Positions 44,645 to 53,549 of a stretch of DNA of 64,000 bases are shown piece after piece. Position 1 is the first letter of the stretch; each line of letters opens with the position of its first letter. The notes below the pieces were generated by a model. That model was not told the origin of the DNA. It worked only from the letters and a program-made list of their open reading frames with translations, and ran no database searches. The translations under genes and the position numbers were made by a program. Origin of the DNA: Nostoc sp. JL33 (GTDB lineage: Bacteria > Cyanobacteriota > Cyanobacteriia > Cyanobacteriales > Nostocaceae). Location: the NCBI RefSeq assembly GCF_017114985.1, contig NZ_JABXKP010000039.1, positions 66,263 to 130,262 on the forward strand. The letters are read 5' to 3'.

Positions 44645-45151
44645 CTATTTAATTTCCTTAAAATTCTCAATTGTGAGATATTTTTCTTCATCAGCTATCT
44701 GACTGTTGTAATCGATATCAATTTGGGTTGGATAGCCGAATTTAGCACTGTACCGCACATTCAGGCTAAAGGCTTTACGGTTGATAGCATCTTGAATCAC
44801 ATTAAACAGCTTAGGAATTGTATTATAGTTTTGAAACAATTCTGGATTAACTGGTTGACCTGTAGCTACAGAAGTGATAGAAGTTGTTTTACCATTACGT
44901 ACTTTAATCACTACTGGCCCCCTAGCGTCGGGTATACAAAAGCAACTATTGCTCAATTCATAGTCATAATTGGAAATATTTTGCTGATTCCAGAAACGCC
45001 GATTAAATTCTAATCGCTTTTCTAATCGCCTTAAATTCAAGTTATTACTCGCTGGCGATTGTGCTATCTCTATGGGAGATTTGGACATTACTGGTAGGTT
45101 CAGACCCAAAGATAGCAATAATCCGGCACTGATAATCATAGGTAAACGCAT
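44645..45151 (-). CDS. Secreted DUF6174-like protein
   Basis: A 168-residue protein with a signal peptide (residues 1-30, ISAGLLLSLGLNLPVMS). The body contains NISNYDYELSNSCFCIPDARGPVVIKVRNG, a pattern found in the DUF6174 family of small exported proteins. The two Cys (CFC) may bind metal or form a disulfide. It stands alone, converging with the acetyltransferase gene. No function is known. Confidence 0.75.
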   Translation of the reverse strand: MRLPMIISAGLLLSLGLNLPVMSKSPIEIAQSPASNNLNLRRLEKRLEFNRRFWNQQNISNYDYELSNSCFCIPDARGPVVIKVRNGKTTSITSVATGQPVNPELFQNYNTIPKLFNVIQDAINRKAFSLNVRYSAKFGYPTQIDIDYNSQIADEEKYLTIENFKEIK

Positions 45152-45505
45152 ATCAATCCCTTGAATTTCAAAAGTATTATATATGTATTATATATATAAA
45201 TTCATCTACTTATTTAAGTACACTTTATATTTTGATTAAAATTTATCACTGTGATAGCCAAGGGCAAATAGCAAATTTATGACTCTACGGAACTGGTTCG
45301 TGAGTGTAGTCTATAGCCAAATCAGATCCGGCGTGTTGGCGCAGCCCACCGTAGGCATCGCATACGCGCGAAAATTTTTTCTCTAAGTAAGTCGGCGCAA
45401 ATCTTTCAAGCTATGTTAATAAATTTAAATGTAGAAATTTAAATGTAGGGTGCGTTACGCTTTTACTTAACACACCCTACCGTAAAAAACAAATTTTTTT
45501 CAAGC
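45152..45505. other. Intergenic region with repeats
   Basis: Holds the AT-rich upstream region of the DUF6174-like gene, a GC-rich interspersed fragment at about 45330-45370, and a hairpin at 45445-45480. No gene found. Confidence 0.6.
45445..45480. repeat. Hairpin repeat (gtagggtgcgtta type)
   Basis: Arms gtagggtgcgtta and taacacaccctac pair with one mismatch. This type of hairpin is widespread in cyanobacterial intergenic DNA. It lies 25 bp before the small gene at 45506. Confidence 0.8.
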
Positions 45506-45691
45506 ATGAATGACTCACAAACTTGGTATATTGTCAAGCGTTCTGCTGGTAATTGCGAAATTATCCCCAGCGACAAAGTTGGAGACGATAATCTAGAGAT
45601 TATAGAACAGTGGGGGCCTTTTAGTTCGCAAGAAGAAGCGATCGCTCGGCGTGTGGGACTTATTAGGGCCAGAAAGTGCCAACCAGTTTAA
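45506..45691 (+). CDS. 61-residue conserved cyanobacterial hypothetical
   Basis: A small soluble protein (MNDSQTWYIVKRSAGNCEI, then WGPFSSQEEAIARRVGLIRA). The pattern WYIVxxxxGxCEI followed by WGPFxSxEEAIARRVGLIRAGKCQP is familiar from small conserved cyanobacterial proteins. One Cys near each end. No named domain. It faces the C-terminal processing protease gene. Function unknown. Confidence 0.7.
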   Translation: MNDSQTWYIVKRSAGNCEIIPSDKVGDDNLEIIEQWGPFSSQEEAIARRVGLIRARKCQPV

Positions 45692-45833
45692 GTTAGGAGT
45701 CATTTAAATTGGGATTTTAGATTTTGGATTGAAGGAAAAATCTAAAATCTAAAATTGGCAGAGTTTGAAATTGCCAATAATGGTTTTTATTCCTAACTCC
45801 TCACTATTCACTCCTAACTTTATTCCTAACTCT

Positions 45834-47117
45834 TCATTTTTCTGCTGTGGGCGTGCGTTTAGCAGTAATTTCTTTACCTATGACTTCCACTGCTTTAGCG
45901 AATTGTGGGTCTGCTAGGGTAGCGAGTTTTTCACGTTCATGGAGCCACAACTCCTCCATCTGCGCTTTGGTCAAATCCACCTTTACATCTGGATCAATGC
46001 CTTTATGATTGATATCTCTACCGCTAGGGGTATAGTAATGAGCAATTGTCACCGCCAATCCTGAACCATCTTCCAGGGGACGCACCGATTGCACCAGTCC
46101 CTTACCAAAGGTTTGAGTACCAACCAAAGTAGCACGCTTATTATCCTGCAAGGCCCCTGAGAGGATTTCACTTGCACTGGCTGAACCTTTATCTACCAGC
46201 ACCACCAACGGTTTAGTTGTCAAGGCTCGTCCATTTGCCTCTTCCTTTTCTGCCTCTCCTTGGCGTTCAACTGTGGAGACAATCTTACCTTTATTTATCC
46301 ACATCCGGGCAATATCCACACTGGAGAAGAGTAAGCCGCCTGGATTACCACGCAGATCCAGAATATATCCAGCTACGCGTTTGGTTTCTAAATTTTTGAT
46401 AGCGGTTTGCATTTCTTTACCAGCATTGGCGCTGAACTGGTTCAAGCGAATGTACCCAAGATTCCCTGCTGGAGTTTGTTTCTGGGAAAACTTAACTGGA
46501 TGGATTTCAATCCGCGCCCGTTTGATGACAAACTCTTTTCTCTGAGCGTCGCGCGCAATTGTCAGGCTGACTTGCGTTCCTGCTTCACCCCTAATCAAGG
46601 ATACTGCCTGATTGCTATCCATCCCCTTAGTATCTTTGCCGTCGATTTTGATGATGACATCTTTCGCCAAAAGACCAGCTTTAAAGGCTGGTGTATCTTC
46701 GATTGGCGCAATTACAACCAGTTGCTTCGTTTTTTCATCCTGACCAATCGTGATCCCAATTCCTATTAGTTCTCCAGAGGTGTCCACTTGCATATTTTTA
46801 AATTCCTCTGGGTCCATAAACCGGGTGTATGGGTCTTGTAGCTTTTTAAGCATTTCCCGAATGGACTTATACGCTTCCTGCGGATTACTGTAGGACTTGC
46901 TCAAGTACTCTTTACGAACAGCCCGCCAATCTAGCTGATTAAAAGTACCGTCTACATATTGGCGGTCAATAGTTTGCCAAACTTCATCTACCAATGCTTT
47001 GGGACTTGCTTTAAATAAAGCCTGACCTCGCGAGTGAATGCCAAGGCTAGTAACAGCGATCGTGGAGAGTGTCACTGCCGTAGCACCCAAAACAAGCCTA
47101 CTTTTTGTAATCACCAT
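45834..47117 (-). CDS. C-terminal processing peptidase (S41 family, CtpA-like)
   Basis: A 427-residue protease with an N-terminal signal or anchor (residues 8-28). A PDZ domain follows (about 100-190, GIGITIGQDEKTKQL and LLAKDVIIKIDG). The S41 catalytic region has GSASASEILSGALQD with the nucleophile Ser, and FGKGLVQSV with the Lys of the dyad about 25 residues later. Cyanobacteria have several paralogues: one matures PSII D1, others act on periplasmic proteins. Which paralogue this is cannot be told, so no symbol is given. Confidence 0.9.
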   Translation of the reverse strand: MVITKSRLVLGATAVTLSTIAVTSLGIHSRGQALFKASPKALVDEVWQTIDRQYVDGTFNQLDWRAVRKEYLSKSYSNPQEAYKSIREMLKKLQDPYTRFMDPEEFKNMQVDTSGELIGIGITIGQDEKTKQLVVIAPIEDTPAFKAGLLAKDVIIKIDGKDTKGMDSNQAVSLIRGEAGTQVSLTIARDAQRKEFVIKRARIEIHPVKFSQKQTPAGNLGYIRLNQFSANAGKEMQTAIKNLETKRVAGYILDLRGNPGGLLFSSVDIARMWINKGKIVSTVERQGEAEKEEANGRALTTKPLVVLVDKGSASASEILSGALQDNKRATLVGTQTFGKGLVQSVRPLEDGSGLAVTIAHYYTPSGRDINHKGIDPDVKVDLTKAQMEELWLHEREKLATLADPQFAKAVEVIGKEITAKRTPTAEK

Positions 47118-47561
47118 AATGACAGCTGCGTCAGAGGGAAAATATATATTTCAGTATGCTCAATCTAACACAGGCTACCACTGTACAGACCGAATATGTA
47201 TTCCTAATTTCAACAAAATACTTGACAATCTGGCGAACTGGGGAGTGGGGAGTGGGGAGTGGGGCATGGGGCATGGGGCATTGGGCAATTCAATGCAAGG
47301 ATTTTGGATTGACGATAGCGCCACGGAGAGCGAGTCCGCGTACTCCTGCGGAGGACAAGCTACGCGCAGCGTCTGTCTGCGACACGCTGCGCGAACGTAG
47401 AGAGCGTCTTTTGGATTAAATTTCAATTCTTTAATCTAAAATCTAAAATCTAAAATTCTTACACCCTCATCTCCCACCCTGCGGGAAGCTAAAGCTACAT
47501 CCCCCTCATCCCCCTCATCCCCTACTCCCTACTCCCTATACTCCCCACTCCCCTAGTCCCT
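47118..47561. repeat. Repeat-packed intergenic region
   Basis: In order: a ggggagt/ggggcat heptamer array (about 47238-47290), an interspersed 85-bp element in reverse orientation (47313-47397), aaaatct repeats (about 47436-47456), a 37-bp segment (47465-47501) with an exact inverted copy at 53386-53422, and further ccccctcat and actccct arrays to about 47556. No gene. Confidence 0.8.
47465..47501 (+). repeat. 37-bp segment with a perfect inverted copy 5.9 kb away
   Basis: It starts cctcatctcccaccctgcgg. The reverse complement is present without mismatch at 53386-53422. The two copies face each other around the ispG-to-LysM/M23 region. Confidence 0.9.
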
Positions 47562-48788
47562 TTATGGTTCTACCCAGCGTCCATCTGCCTTAATCAGGTT
47601 AATTAATTCCTCTACACCTTTATCTTCTAGGACTTTTTTAATTTCCTCTCGGCCACGATACAAAGAAATGTAACCAGGTGTTTTGCCAACATAACCATAG
47701 TCGGCATCCGCCATTTCTCCGGGGCCATTGACAATACAACCCATAACTGCTATATCAAGACCTGTTAAGTGTTTAGTGGCATCCCGGACTTTGTGCAGCA
47801 CTTCCTCTAGGTTAAACAAAGTGCGTCCACAGGAAGGACAAGCGACGTATTCCACCATCGTTTTTCGCAATCCCAAAGCTTGGAGAATGCTGTAACAGAC
47901 GGGAATTTCTTTTTCTGGTGCTTCTGTAAGTGACACGCGAATTGTATCGCCAATGCCATCAGCAAGTAAGGTTGCAATACCAGCTGTGGATTTAATTCGC
48001 CCGTATTCGCCATCACCGGCTTCCGTAACGCCTAAGTGTAGCGGATAATCCATACCTAGGTCATCCATGCGCTTGGCTATCAGGCGATAGGCGGCTAGCA
48101 TCACTGGTACTCGTGAGGCTTTCATGGAAATAACCAAGTTGCGGAAATCCAACGATTCACAGATACGAATGAATTCTATAGCAGATTCCACCATTCCTTC
48201 TGGGGTGTCACCGTAGGTAAATAGCATTCTTTCAGCGAGGGAACCGTGATTTACCCCAATTCGCATCGATTTTCCTTGGTCGCGCAAAGAAACTACTAGA
48301 GGTTCTAGGGTTTCGCGGATTTTATCGCCAATTTCGTCAAATTCGGTTTTAGTATACTCAGTTCGATTGATGTTTGGCTTTTCAAACACATACAATCCCG
48401 GATTAATCCGCACTTTTTCTATGTGCTTGGCGACTTCCACAGCGATTTTCAGCCCATTGTGATGGACATCAGCCACAATTGGCACGTCTTGGTAAGTTTT
48501 TATTAATTTTTGTTTAATTTCTGCTAAAGCTTTAGCATGAGCCATACTCGGCACTGTGACGCGGACTATTTCGCAGCCAATTTCGTGCAGACGACGAATA
48601 CCAGCCACGGAACCATCAATATCAAGAGTGTCTTCGTTAATCATTGACTGCACCACAACGGGGTAGCCGCCCCCAATGGTGACATTTCCCACCTTTACAG
48701 GACGGGTTTTACGCCGCTTGATAGTTGTATCAAAGGTGGGTTGATCTACTGTGGTGTTAGAAGTTGTAAGAGTCGGTAGAGTTTGCAT
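47562..48788 (-). CDS. ispG: 4-hydroxy-3-methylbut-2-enyl diphosphate synthase
   Basis: A 408-residue [4Fe-4S] enzyme of the MEP isoprenoid pathway that converts MEcPP to HMBPP using reduced ferredoxin in cyanobacteria. N-terminal TIM barrel: [24 protein letters not shown] and [13 protein letters not shown]. Cluster ligands are in CPSCGR (about residue 315) and [10 protein letters not shown] (about 350). Length is normal for the cyanobacterial form. Another MEP gene (ispD) lies 8 kb downstream but is not in the same operon. Confidence 0.96.
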   Translation of the reverse strand: MQTLPTLTTSNTTVDQPTFDTTIKRRKTRPVKVGNVTIGGGYPVVVQSMINEDTLDIDGSVAGIRRLHEIGCEIVRVTVPSMAHAKALAEIKQKLIKTYQDVPIVADVHHNGLKIAVEVAKHIEKVRINPGLYVFEKPNINRTEYTKTEFDEIGDKIRETLEPLVVSLRDQGKSMRIGVNHGSLAERMLFTYGDTPEGMVESAIEFIRICESLDFRNLVISMKASRVPVMLAAYRLIAKRMDDLGMDYPLHLGVTEAGDGEYGRIKSTAGIATLLADGIGDTIRVSLTEAPEKEIPVCYSILQALGLRKTMVEYVACPSCGRTLFNLEEVLHKVRDATKHLTGLDIAVMGCIVNGPGEMADADYGYVGKTPGYISLYRGREEIKKVLEDKGVEELINLIKADGRWVEP

Positions 48789-49096
48789 AACCCTATCAGG
48801 TAAATTTGCTGTAGCTAAAATATCAGGTTTGATAAGTCTCTGTCTCTCAGATTGCCACAGCTAGAGCTTTTTTGGGCGATTAGATAGAAAAAAAAGCAAA
48901 ATAACACAAGCAAAGAAATAAAGAGCTATTTAGAGGTTTTGCTCATTTTTAATGATATATTGCTTAAAAATCCTTTTAACTGAGTAGTGGAAGTAGCGAT
49001 CGCACAGGAAAGCTTAACAAAGCGATCGCCTTACTACTGAGTCATAAATACTACTAAATTCATCGTAATTCTATGACCCAACCTGCAAGAATTTAA
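48789..49096. other. Intergenic region upstream of ispG
   Basis: Should contain the ispG promoter. At about 48982-49042 an imperfect inverted repeat includes two HIP1-like gcgatcgc sites in opposite order, flanked by gtagt/actac. No gene supported. Confidence 0.5.
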
Positions 49097-50431
49097 CTAT
49101 AAATTATCATTCTTTATACTACCATCAGGCATGATTGTATTGTAAAAAATAGCAGCCTCAAGTTTTGTATCTTTCAAATCTGCTTGTTCAAGATTGGCGT
49201 AACTGAGATTAGCTTGTTGTAAATTAGCGTTTTTTAAAGAAGTCTTCTTCAAGTTAGCATTGCTTAGATTAGCACCAATTAGATTAGCATTATTAAGATT
49301 GCGACCTCTCAAGTTGATACTGCTTAGGTCACAGTCCTGTAGATCCAAACCCATTAAACTATGCTTAGAGTTTGATAAATCGGCACCAGCACCAATGTAG
49401 GTTGCGTTAGTTAAATCAATTTCAGGTGGAAAAATTGTCTTTGAACTGTAAAGAGTATAAAACAAACTAGTACCCCTAAGTTCAGCGCCACTAAGATTTG
49501 CACTAATCAGGTCAGCACCACTTAGATTAGCATTTCTCAGATCAGCAGCAGTAAGGTTTGCACTTCTGAGTCTGGTATCAGACAATTTCGCACTATTCAA
49601 GTTAGCACCAGTCAAGTTAGCACCAATGAGATTGGCATATTCTAAGTTGGCATCACTCAGGTTTGCATAACTCAAATCAGCACCACTCAAGTCTGAGTAT
49701 TCTAGACATACATTACTTAAGTTGGCACTGCTCAAATTGACACCAGGAGCAATGAAGTATGCTTGAGAAAGTTGTTCAATATCAGTAGGTAAATCTGGAT
49801 CTGTATAGAGAGTATTTTTTAGGATAGTACCACTAAGATTTGCTCCAACTAAAAGAGTACCAATTAAGTTTGCATAACTTAAGTCAGCATTTGTGAGGTC
49901 AACATTCCTCAAATCGATACCCCTCAGATCGGCATACTGTAAATTGGCATTACTCAAATTGACATTTATTAATTTAAAATAATAATTATGATTTAGGTCA
50001 ATACGGCTTAAATTAGCTCCACTCAAGTTGGAGTTTATCAGTTCACCATGCGTTAGCCTAGCGTGTCTTAGATCAGCGTCACTCAGGTTGACATTGCTCC
50101 CACCATTTATCTCTGATGCTCCTTGTAAGTTGGCACGACTTAGATTAGTATTGCTCAGTTCTGCACCATCTAATTGAGCAAGATACAAATTAGCATCACT
50201 CAGATTGGTATCACTCAGATTGGCATAACTTAGATCGGCACGACTTAGATCGGCTTGATGCAAATTAGTGCTTTGAAGGTTAGCATCACCAAGGTTAGCA
50301 TAACTGATGTTAGCTCTACTTAGATTCGCATTTGTCAAGTCAATTTCATAGAGATTAGCACGACTAAGGTCAACTCCTGAAAAGTCTCTCTCACCTGCGG
50401 CATAGCGTTTGAGTAATTCATCTCGGTTCAT
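49097..50431 (-). CDS. Pentapeptide-repeat protein
   Basis: A 444-residue protein made mainly of A(D/N)LxX repeats that form a right-handed quadrilateral beta helix. ATG 50431 (MNRDELLKRYAAGERDFSGVDL) is the usual start of cyanobacterial members; the frame is open to 50488 but without a better start. The helix is interrupted twice, at about 225-250 (YTDPDLPTDIEQLSQAYFIA) and 340-365 (YSSKTIFPPEIDLTNATYIG), so there are three stacked blocks. No signal peptide or transmembrane segment. Function unknown. Confidence 0.93.
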   Translation of the reverse strand: MNRDELLKRYAAGERDFSGVDLSRANLYEIDLTNANLSRANISYANLGDANLQSTNLHQADLSRADLSYANLSDTNLSDANLYLAQLDGAELSNTNLSRANLQGASEINGGSNVNLSDADLRHARLTHGELINSNLSGANLSRIDLNHNYYFKLINVNLSNANLQYADLRGIDLRNVDLTNADLSYANLIGTLLVGANLSGTILKNTLYTDPDLPTDIEQLSQAYFIAPGVNLSSANLSNVCLEYSDLSGADLSYANLSDANLEYANLIGANLTGANLNSAKLSDTRLRSANLTAADLRNANLSGADLISANLSGAELRGTSLFYTLYSSKTIFPPEIDLTNATYIGAGADLSNSKHSLMGLDLQDCDLSSINLRGRNLNNANLIGANLSNANLKKTSLKNANLQQANLSYANLEQADLKDTKLEAAIFYNTIMPDGSIKNDNL

Positions 50432-50560
50432 AAGAGCGATAACTTCGTTAGGCTTCGCTAACGCTAAATTTATACTTTCATAATACAAATATACTATTGA
50501 GTAAACAGATTACACACACCACGAGCTAAATTAGACTTATCACCAAATTTTTTGACGCCC

Positions 50561-50779
50561 ATGCTAGAAAAAACATCTACATTCCAGAAAGCCATAGAAG
50601 CGGTAGAAGCATTAGATCCAGAAGCTCAGGCTATTCTTGTAGATATTATCCAAAAGCGCCTCAAGCAACAGCGACGGGATGACCTATTAAAGGCGGTTGC
50701 AGAAGCTCGTGAAGCCTATGCTAAAGGGGAAGTACGTAGTGGAACTGTTGCTGATTTAATGGCGGAGTTAGATGATTGA
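50561..50779 (+). CDS. Antitoxin-like small protein of a RelE-type module
   Basis: A 72-residue helical, acidic protein from ATG 50561. ALDPEAQAILVDIIQKRL and then AREAYAKGEVRSGTVADLMAEL are typical of short antitoxins paired with RelE/YafQ toxins in cyanobacteria. Its stop shares a base with the toxin ATG, so the pair is translationally coupled. The N-terminal part may bind DNA. Confidence 0.75.
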   Translation: MLEKTSTFQKAIEAVEALDPEAQAILVDIIQKRLKQQRRDDLLKAVAEAREAYAKGEVRSGTVADLMAELDD

Positions 50780-51060
50780 TGCAGCTGCTATGGAGTGCAA
50801 GATTTATTCGAGATTTTAACCGTTTAGCCCGTCGAAATCCAGAATTACGCTCTGTAGTTGAGCAAAGATTACAACAACTTGCTGAAGATCCGTTTTACCC
50901 TAGCTTGCGTACTCATAAACTTAAAGGGGATTTATTGGGTACATGGGCTTGTTCCATAGACTACAGCAATCGTATTCTATTTGAGTTTGTTCCTCATCCC
51001 GATTCTGGGGAATTAGTAATTTCTTTGTTGACTTTAGGTTCTCATGATGATGTTTACTAA
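50779..51060 (+). CDS. RelE/YafQ-type mRNA interferase toxin
   Basis: A 93-residue protein starting at ATG 50779. WSARFIRDFNRLARRNPELRSVVEQRL matches the N-terminal helices of RelE-family toxins. LRTHKLKGDLLGTWACSIDYSNRILFEF is the conserved core (HKLxGxxxxxWSxxIxxxxRIxF). GSHDDVY at the end holds the C-terminal His used by YafQ-like enzymes. The protein would cut mRNA at the ribosome. The gene is intact, unlike the HigB-type toxin at 25168. Confidence 0.88.
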   Translation: MQLLWSARFIRDFNRLARRNPELRSVVEQRLQQLAEDPFYPSLRTHKLKGDLLGTWACSIDYSNRILFEFVPHPDSGELVISLLTLGSHDDVY

Positions 51061-51120
51061 GGTAACGCTAGACTTAGGAATAAGAATTAAATAAGATACA
51101 ATTTATGTCCCTGGCTTACC

Positions 51121-51160
51121 TCACCCTCAATCCCTCTCCGATATATTGGAGAGGGAAGCT
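51121..51160. terminator. Hairpin repeat after the RelE-type module
   Basis: Arms ccctctcc (51132-51139) and ggagaggg (51148-51155) lie 72 bp past the toxin stop. It belongs to the same interspersed hairpin family as 10813-10903. Confidence 0.6.
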
Positions 51161-51261
51161 AGATATAGGATGAAGTTTTGCATTTTATTTAATTCACGTT
51201 CTTAATAAAATTTGGGGATTGAAATTATAGGTGTTATTACAGAATAAAAGCGACTGTAATT

Positions 51262-52296
51262 ATGAACACCCAAATAACACCCCAACTATCTATTCCTCCG
51301 CACTTTAACCCCGATCAGGTCGGCGAAGTTTGGCGCGTAGCTTACCAAGAACGTGCCGCCGAAGCTGAAATCTGGGCAAAACAACACGATATCAAACCTG
51401 CATCTTTAGATAAAACCAGCATTTGCTTACTATTAATTGATGTCCAAAACACCTTCTGCATTCCTGGATTTGAATTATTTGTAGGTGGAAAATCCGGTAC
51501 TGCGGCGGTGGATGATAACGTCAAATTGTGTGATTTTATCTATCGCAACTTGGGAGTAATTACAAAAATTATACCTACTTTAGATACCCACAAAGCAACG
51601 CAAATCTTCCATCCAATTTTTTGGGTGAATGCCGCCGGAGAACATCCTACCCCAGCAGCGACTAGCATCACTGCTGGAGATATCGAACAAGGTATCTGGA
51701 AAGTTAACCCAGCAGTTGCTGATAGCGTTACTAATGGGGATTACGAATTATTAGAAAAACACGCTTATCATTACGTTAAGCAACTAAGTCAGGACGGTAA
51801 ATATCCTCTCATTGTTTGGCCTTATCATTCTATGTTGGGTGGTATTGGTCATGCTTTAGTTCCATCGGTAGAAGAAGCAATATTTTTTCACGGCATTGCT
51901 CGTCAGAGTCAGACACAATTTGAAATTAAAGGGGAAAATCCCTTAACAGAAAACTATTCCATCTTGCGTCCAGAAGTGTTGGAAGATTTTGAGCAACGTC
52001 CACTTGCTCAAAAGAACACACACCTGATTAAACAACTTTTAGAATTTGATGCAGTAATTATTGGTGGTCAAGCTAAAAGTCATTGCGTCGCCTGGACAAT
52101 TGACGATTTATTAACAGAAATTAAACAGGTAGATGCTACCCTTGCTCAAAAAATATATCTGCTAGAAGATTGCACTTCCCCCGTTGTTGTTCCCGGTGTT
52201 GTAGACTACACAGAACAGGCAGATGCGGCATTTGCAAGGTTTGCAGAAGCAGGAATGCACATTGTAAAATCTAGCGAATTTGGGAATTGGGCATAG
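51262..52296 (+). CDS. Isochorismatase-fold cysteine hydrolase
   Basis: A 344-residue protein. SICLLLIDVQNTFCIPGFELFVGG gives the first catalytic Asp, and later VIIGGQAKSHCVAWTIDDLL holds the nucleophile Cys with the preceding Gly-Gly. This is the nicotinamidase/isochorismatase pattern. It is longer than nicotinamidase (about 200 residues) because of an N-terminal 45-residue extension and a large middle insertion (NPAVADSVTNGDYELLEK). A metal-binding His cluster is suggested by DTHKATQIFHP. The substrate is not known. Confidence 0.85.
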   Translation: MNTQITPQLSIPPHFNPDQVGEVWRVAYQERAAEAEIWAKQHDIKPASLDKTSICLLLIDVQNTFCIPGFELFVGGKSGTAAVDDNVKLCDFIYRNLGVITKIIPTLDTHKATQIFHPIFWVNAAGEHPTPAATSITAGDIEQGIWKVNPAVADSVTNGDYELLEKHAYHYVKQLSQDGKYPLIVWPYHSMLGGIGHALVPSVEEAIFFHGIARQSQTQFEIKGENPLTENYSILRPEVLEDFEQRPLAQKNTHLIKQLLEFDAVIIGGQAKSHCVAWTIDDLLTEIKQVDATLAQKIYLLEDCTSPVVVPGVVDYTEQADAAFARFAEAGMHIVKSSEFGNWA

Positions 52297-52300
52297 GGCA

Positions 52301-52385
52301 ATTCAATTTTGGATTTTGGATTGACGATTTTGGATTAAATTTCAATTCTTTAATCTAAAATCTAAAATCTAAAATCTAAAATTCT
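52301..52385. repeat. ttttgga / aaaatct tandem repeats
   Basis: Repeats of attttgga change into an aaaatct array on the opposite strand sense, so the region can fold back on itself. It lies between the converging hydrolase and LysM/M23 genes and may act as a terminator. Confidence 0.7.
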
Positions 52386-52400
52386 TACTCCCCCACTCCC

Positions 52401-53294
52401 TCATTTCTTCAAATAACTCTTTGGATCTTCCGCTACCCAACCCAGAGATGAGCTAGAACGCACTTCAAAATGGAGATGCGGTTGACTGGAACTTGGTTGT
52501 CCACTGGTACCTACGGTTCCCAATATGTCTCCTTTTTTCACTTGCTGACCGACAGTAACTTTGATACTCTCAAGTTGAGCATAACGGCTTTGGAGTCCGC
52601 CACTGTGGTTAATAATGACCAACTTGCCATAAGTACCTTGGTCACTGGCAAAGGCTACAGTTCCAGGTGCGATCGCAAGCACATCACTACCAACTGGTGC
52701 TAATAAGTCAACACCACTATGAAAGAAAACTTCACCTGTCGCCGGATTAATTTGCCAGCCGTAAGCTAATCCGATCGTTGCCACTTGTGCCAAGGGATAT
52801 CCAGATAGGGATGCACGGTTTGGCGTATCTGTATTAGTAGGTAAAGGGGACTTAGTTATAACACCATTGGGCGACCAATTTACCCCCGGAACAAACACAA
52901 TTCTGGGGTCTTGTTGGCAGCCATTTACTTCAAAAAGGCTATCAGCACGAACTTTGTATTTTGCCGCTACTTGTCGCCAAGTTTCACCGCGAGGCACTTC
53001 GACTACAACCCCATTGTAAGGAGGAATTTGAAGTACACTACCAACTGTGGCGATCGCACCATTCTGCAAAGCTGGATTCATGCCAATAATAGTTGTAGGT
53101 ATGAGATTGTAGCGCTGCGCTATGCTCTCCAAAGTTTCGCCACGAACAACTTTATGGCGTTGGAAGCGAGATAAGGCTGGAGTTGGGCAACCAGCGACAG
53201 CAGCGTTGGCACTCTTCAAGTTTGGCAGTATGCTTACTAGTGCCAAGGCGCTAACTAAGCTACAGAGAAACAGTTGACGAAAGGGTAAAATCAT
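52401..53294 (-). CDS. LysM / M23 peptidase-domain cell-wall protein
   Basis: A 297-residue exported protein. Signal peptide at 1-31 (LFLCSLVSALALVSILP). Two LysM domains follow (about 46-95, VVRGETLESIAQRYNLIP; and about 98-145, VPRGETWRQVAAKYKVR). The C-terminal M23 domain (about 195-295) has HSGVDLLAPVGSDVLAIAPG and PHLHFEVR, the metal-binding HxH and H of lysostaphin-like endopeptidases. The HxxxD motif is present (HSGVD). It binds peptidoglycan and probably cleaves peptide cross-links. Confidence 0.92.
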   Translation of the reverse strand: MILPFRQLFLCSLVSALALVSILPNLKSANAAVAGCPTPALSRFQRHKVVRGETLESIAQRYNLIPTTIIGMNPALQNGAIATVGSVLQIPPYNGVVVEVPRGETWRQVAAKYKVRADSLFEVNGCQQDPRIVFVPGVNWSPNGVITKSPLPTNTDTPNRASLSGYPLAQVATIGLAYGWQINPATGEVFFHSGVDLLAPVGSDVLAIAPGTVAFASDQGTYGKLVIINHSGGLQSRYAQLESIKVTVGQQVKKGDILGTVGTSGQPSSSQPHLHFEVRSSSSLGWVAEDPKSYLKK

Positions 53295-53340
53295 GTATAC
53301 ACGTCAAGAGCGCATTAACTTTAAATTTTAAATGGGAAGA

Positions 53341-53462
53341 GTGGGGAGTGGGGAGTGGAGAGTGGGGAGTGGGGGAGATGAGGGAGATGTAGCTTTAGCT
53401 TCCCGCAGGGTGGGAGATGAGGAGAATAACCAATGCCCAATGCCCAATGCCCAATGCCCAAT
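53341..53462. repeat. Repeat cluster: ggggagt array, 37-bp inverted copy, aatgccc array
   Basis: A ggggagt heptamer array (53341-53375), the 37-bp inverted copy of 47465-47501 (53386-53422) and an aatgccc array (53432-53462) follow each other. It separates the divergent LysM/M23 and HtrA genes, so their promoters must lie within or beside it. Confidence 0.9.
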
Positions 53463-53549
53463 TCCTTGTAAATTGATCTGTCCACTTGCCGTTAGCTTGA
53501 CTACACTTAGAAATTAGCAACTGCATTGCTGTCCTTAAGCAAAACGATT

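Noticed and set aside
45790..45803. Yfr1-like actcctcac motif
   Set aside because: The exact Yfr1 core and its flanking hairpins are missing; the match is within simple repeats (cctaactcctcact).
47038..47426. Several short frames near ctpA
   Set aside because: They lie across the repeat region and the ctpA start; all are explained by repeats.
53332..53517. A 61-codon frame ahead of HtrA
   Set aside because: It consists almost entirely of translated heptamer repeats.
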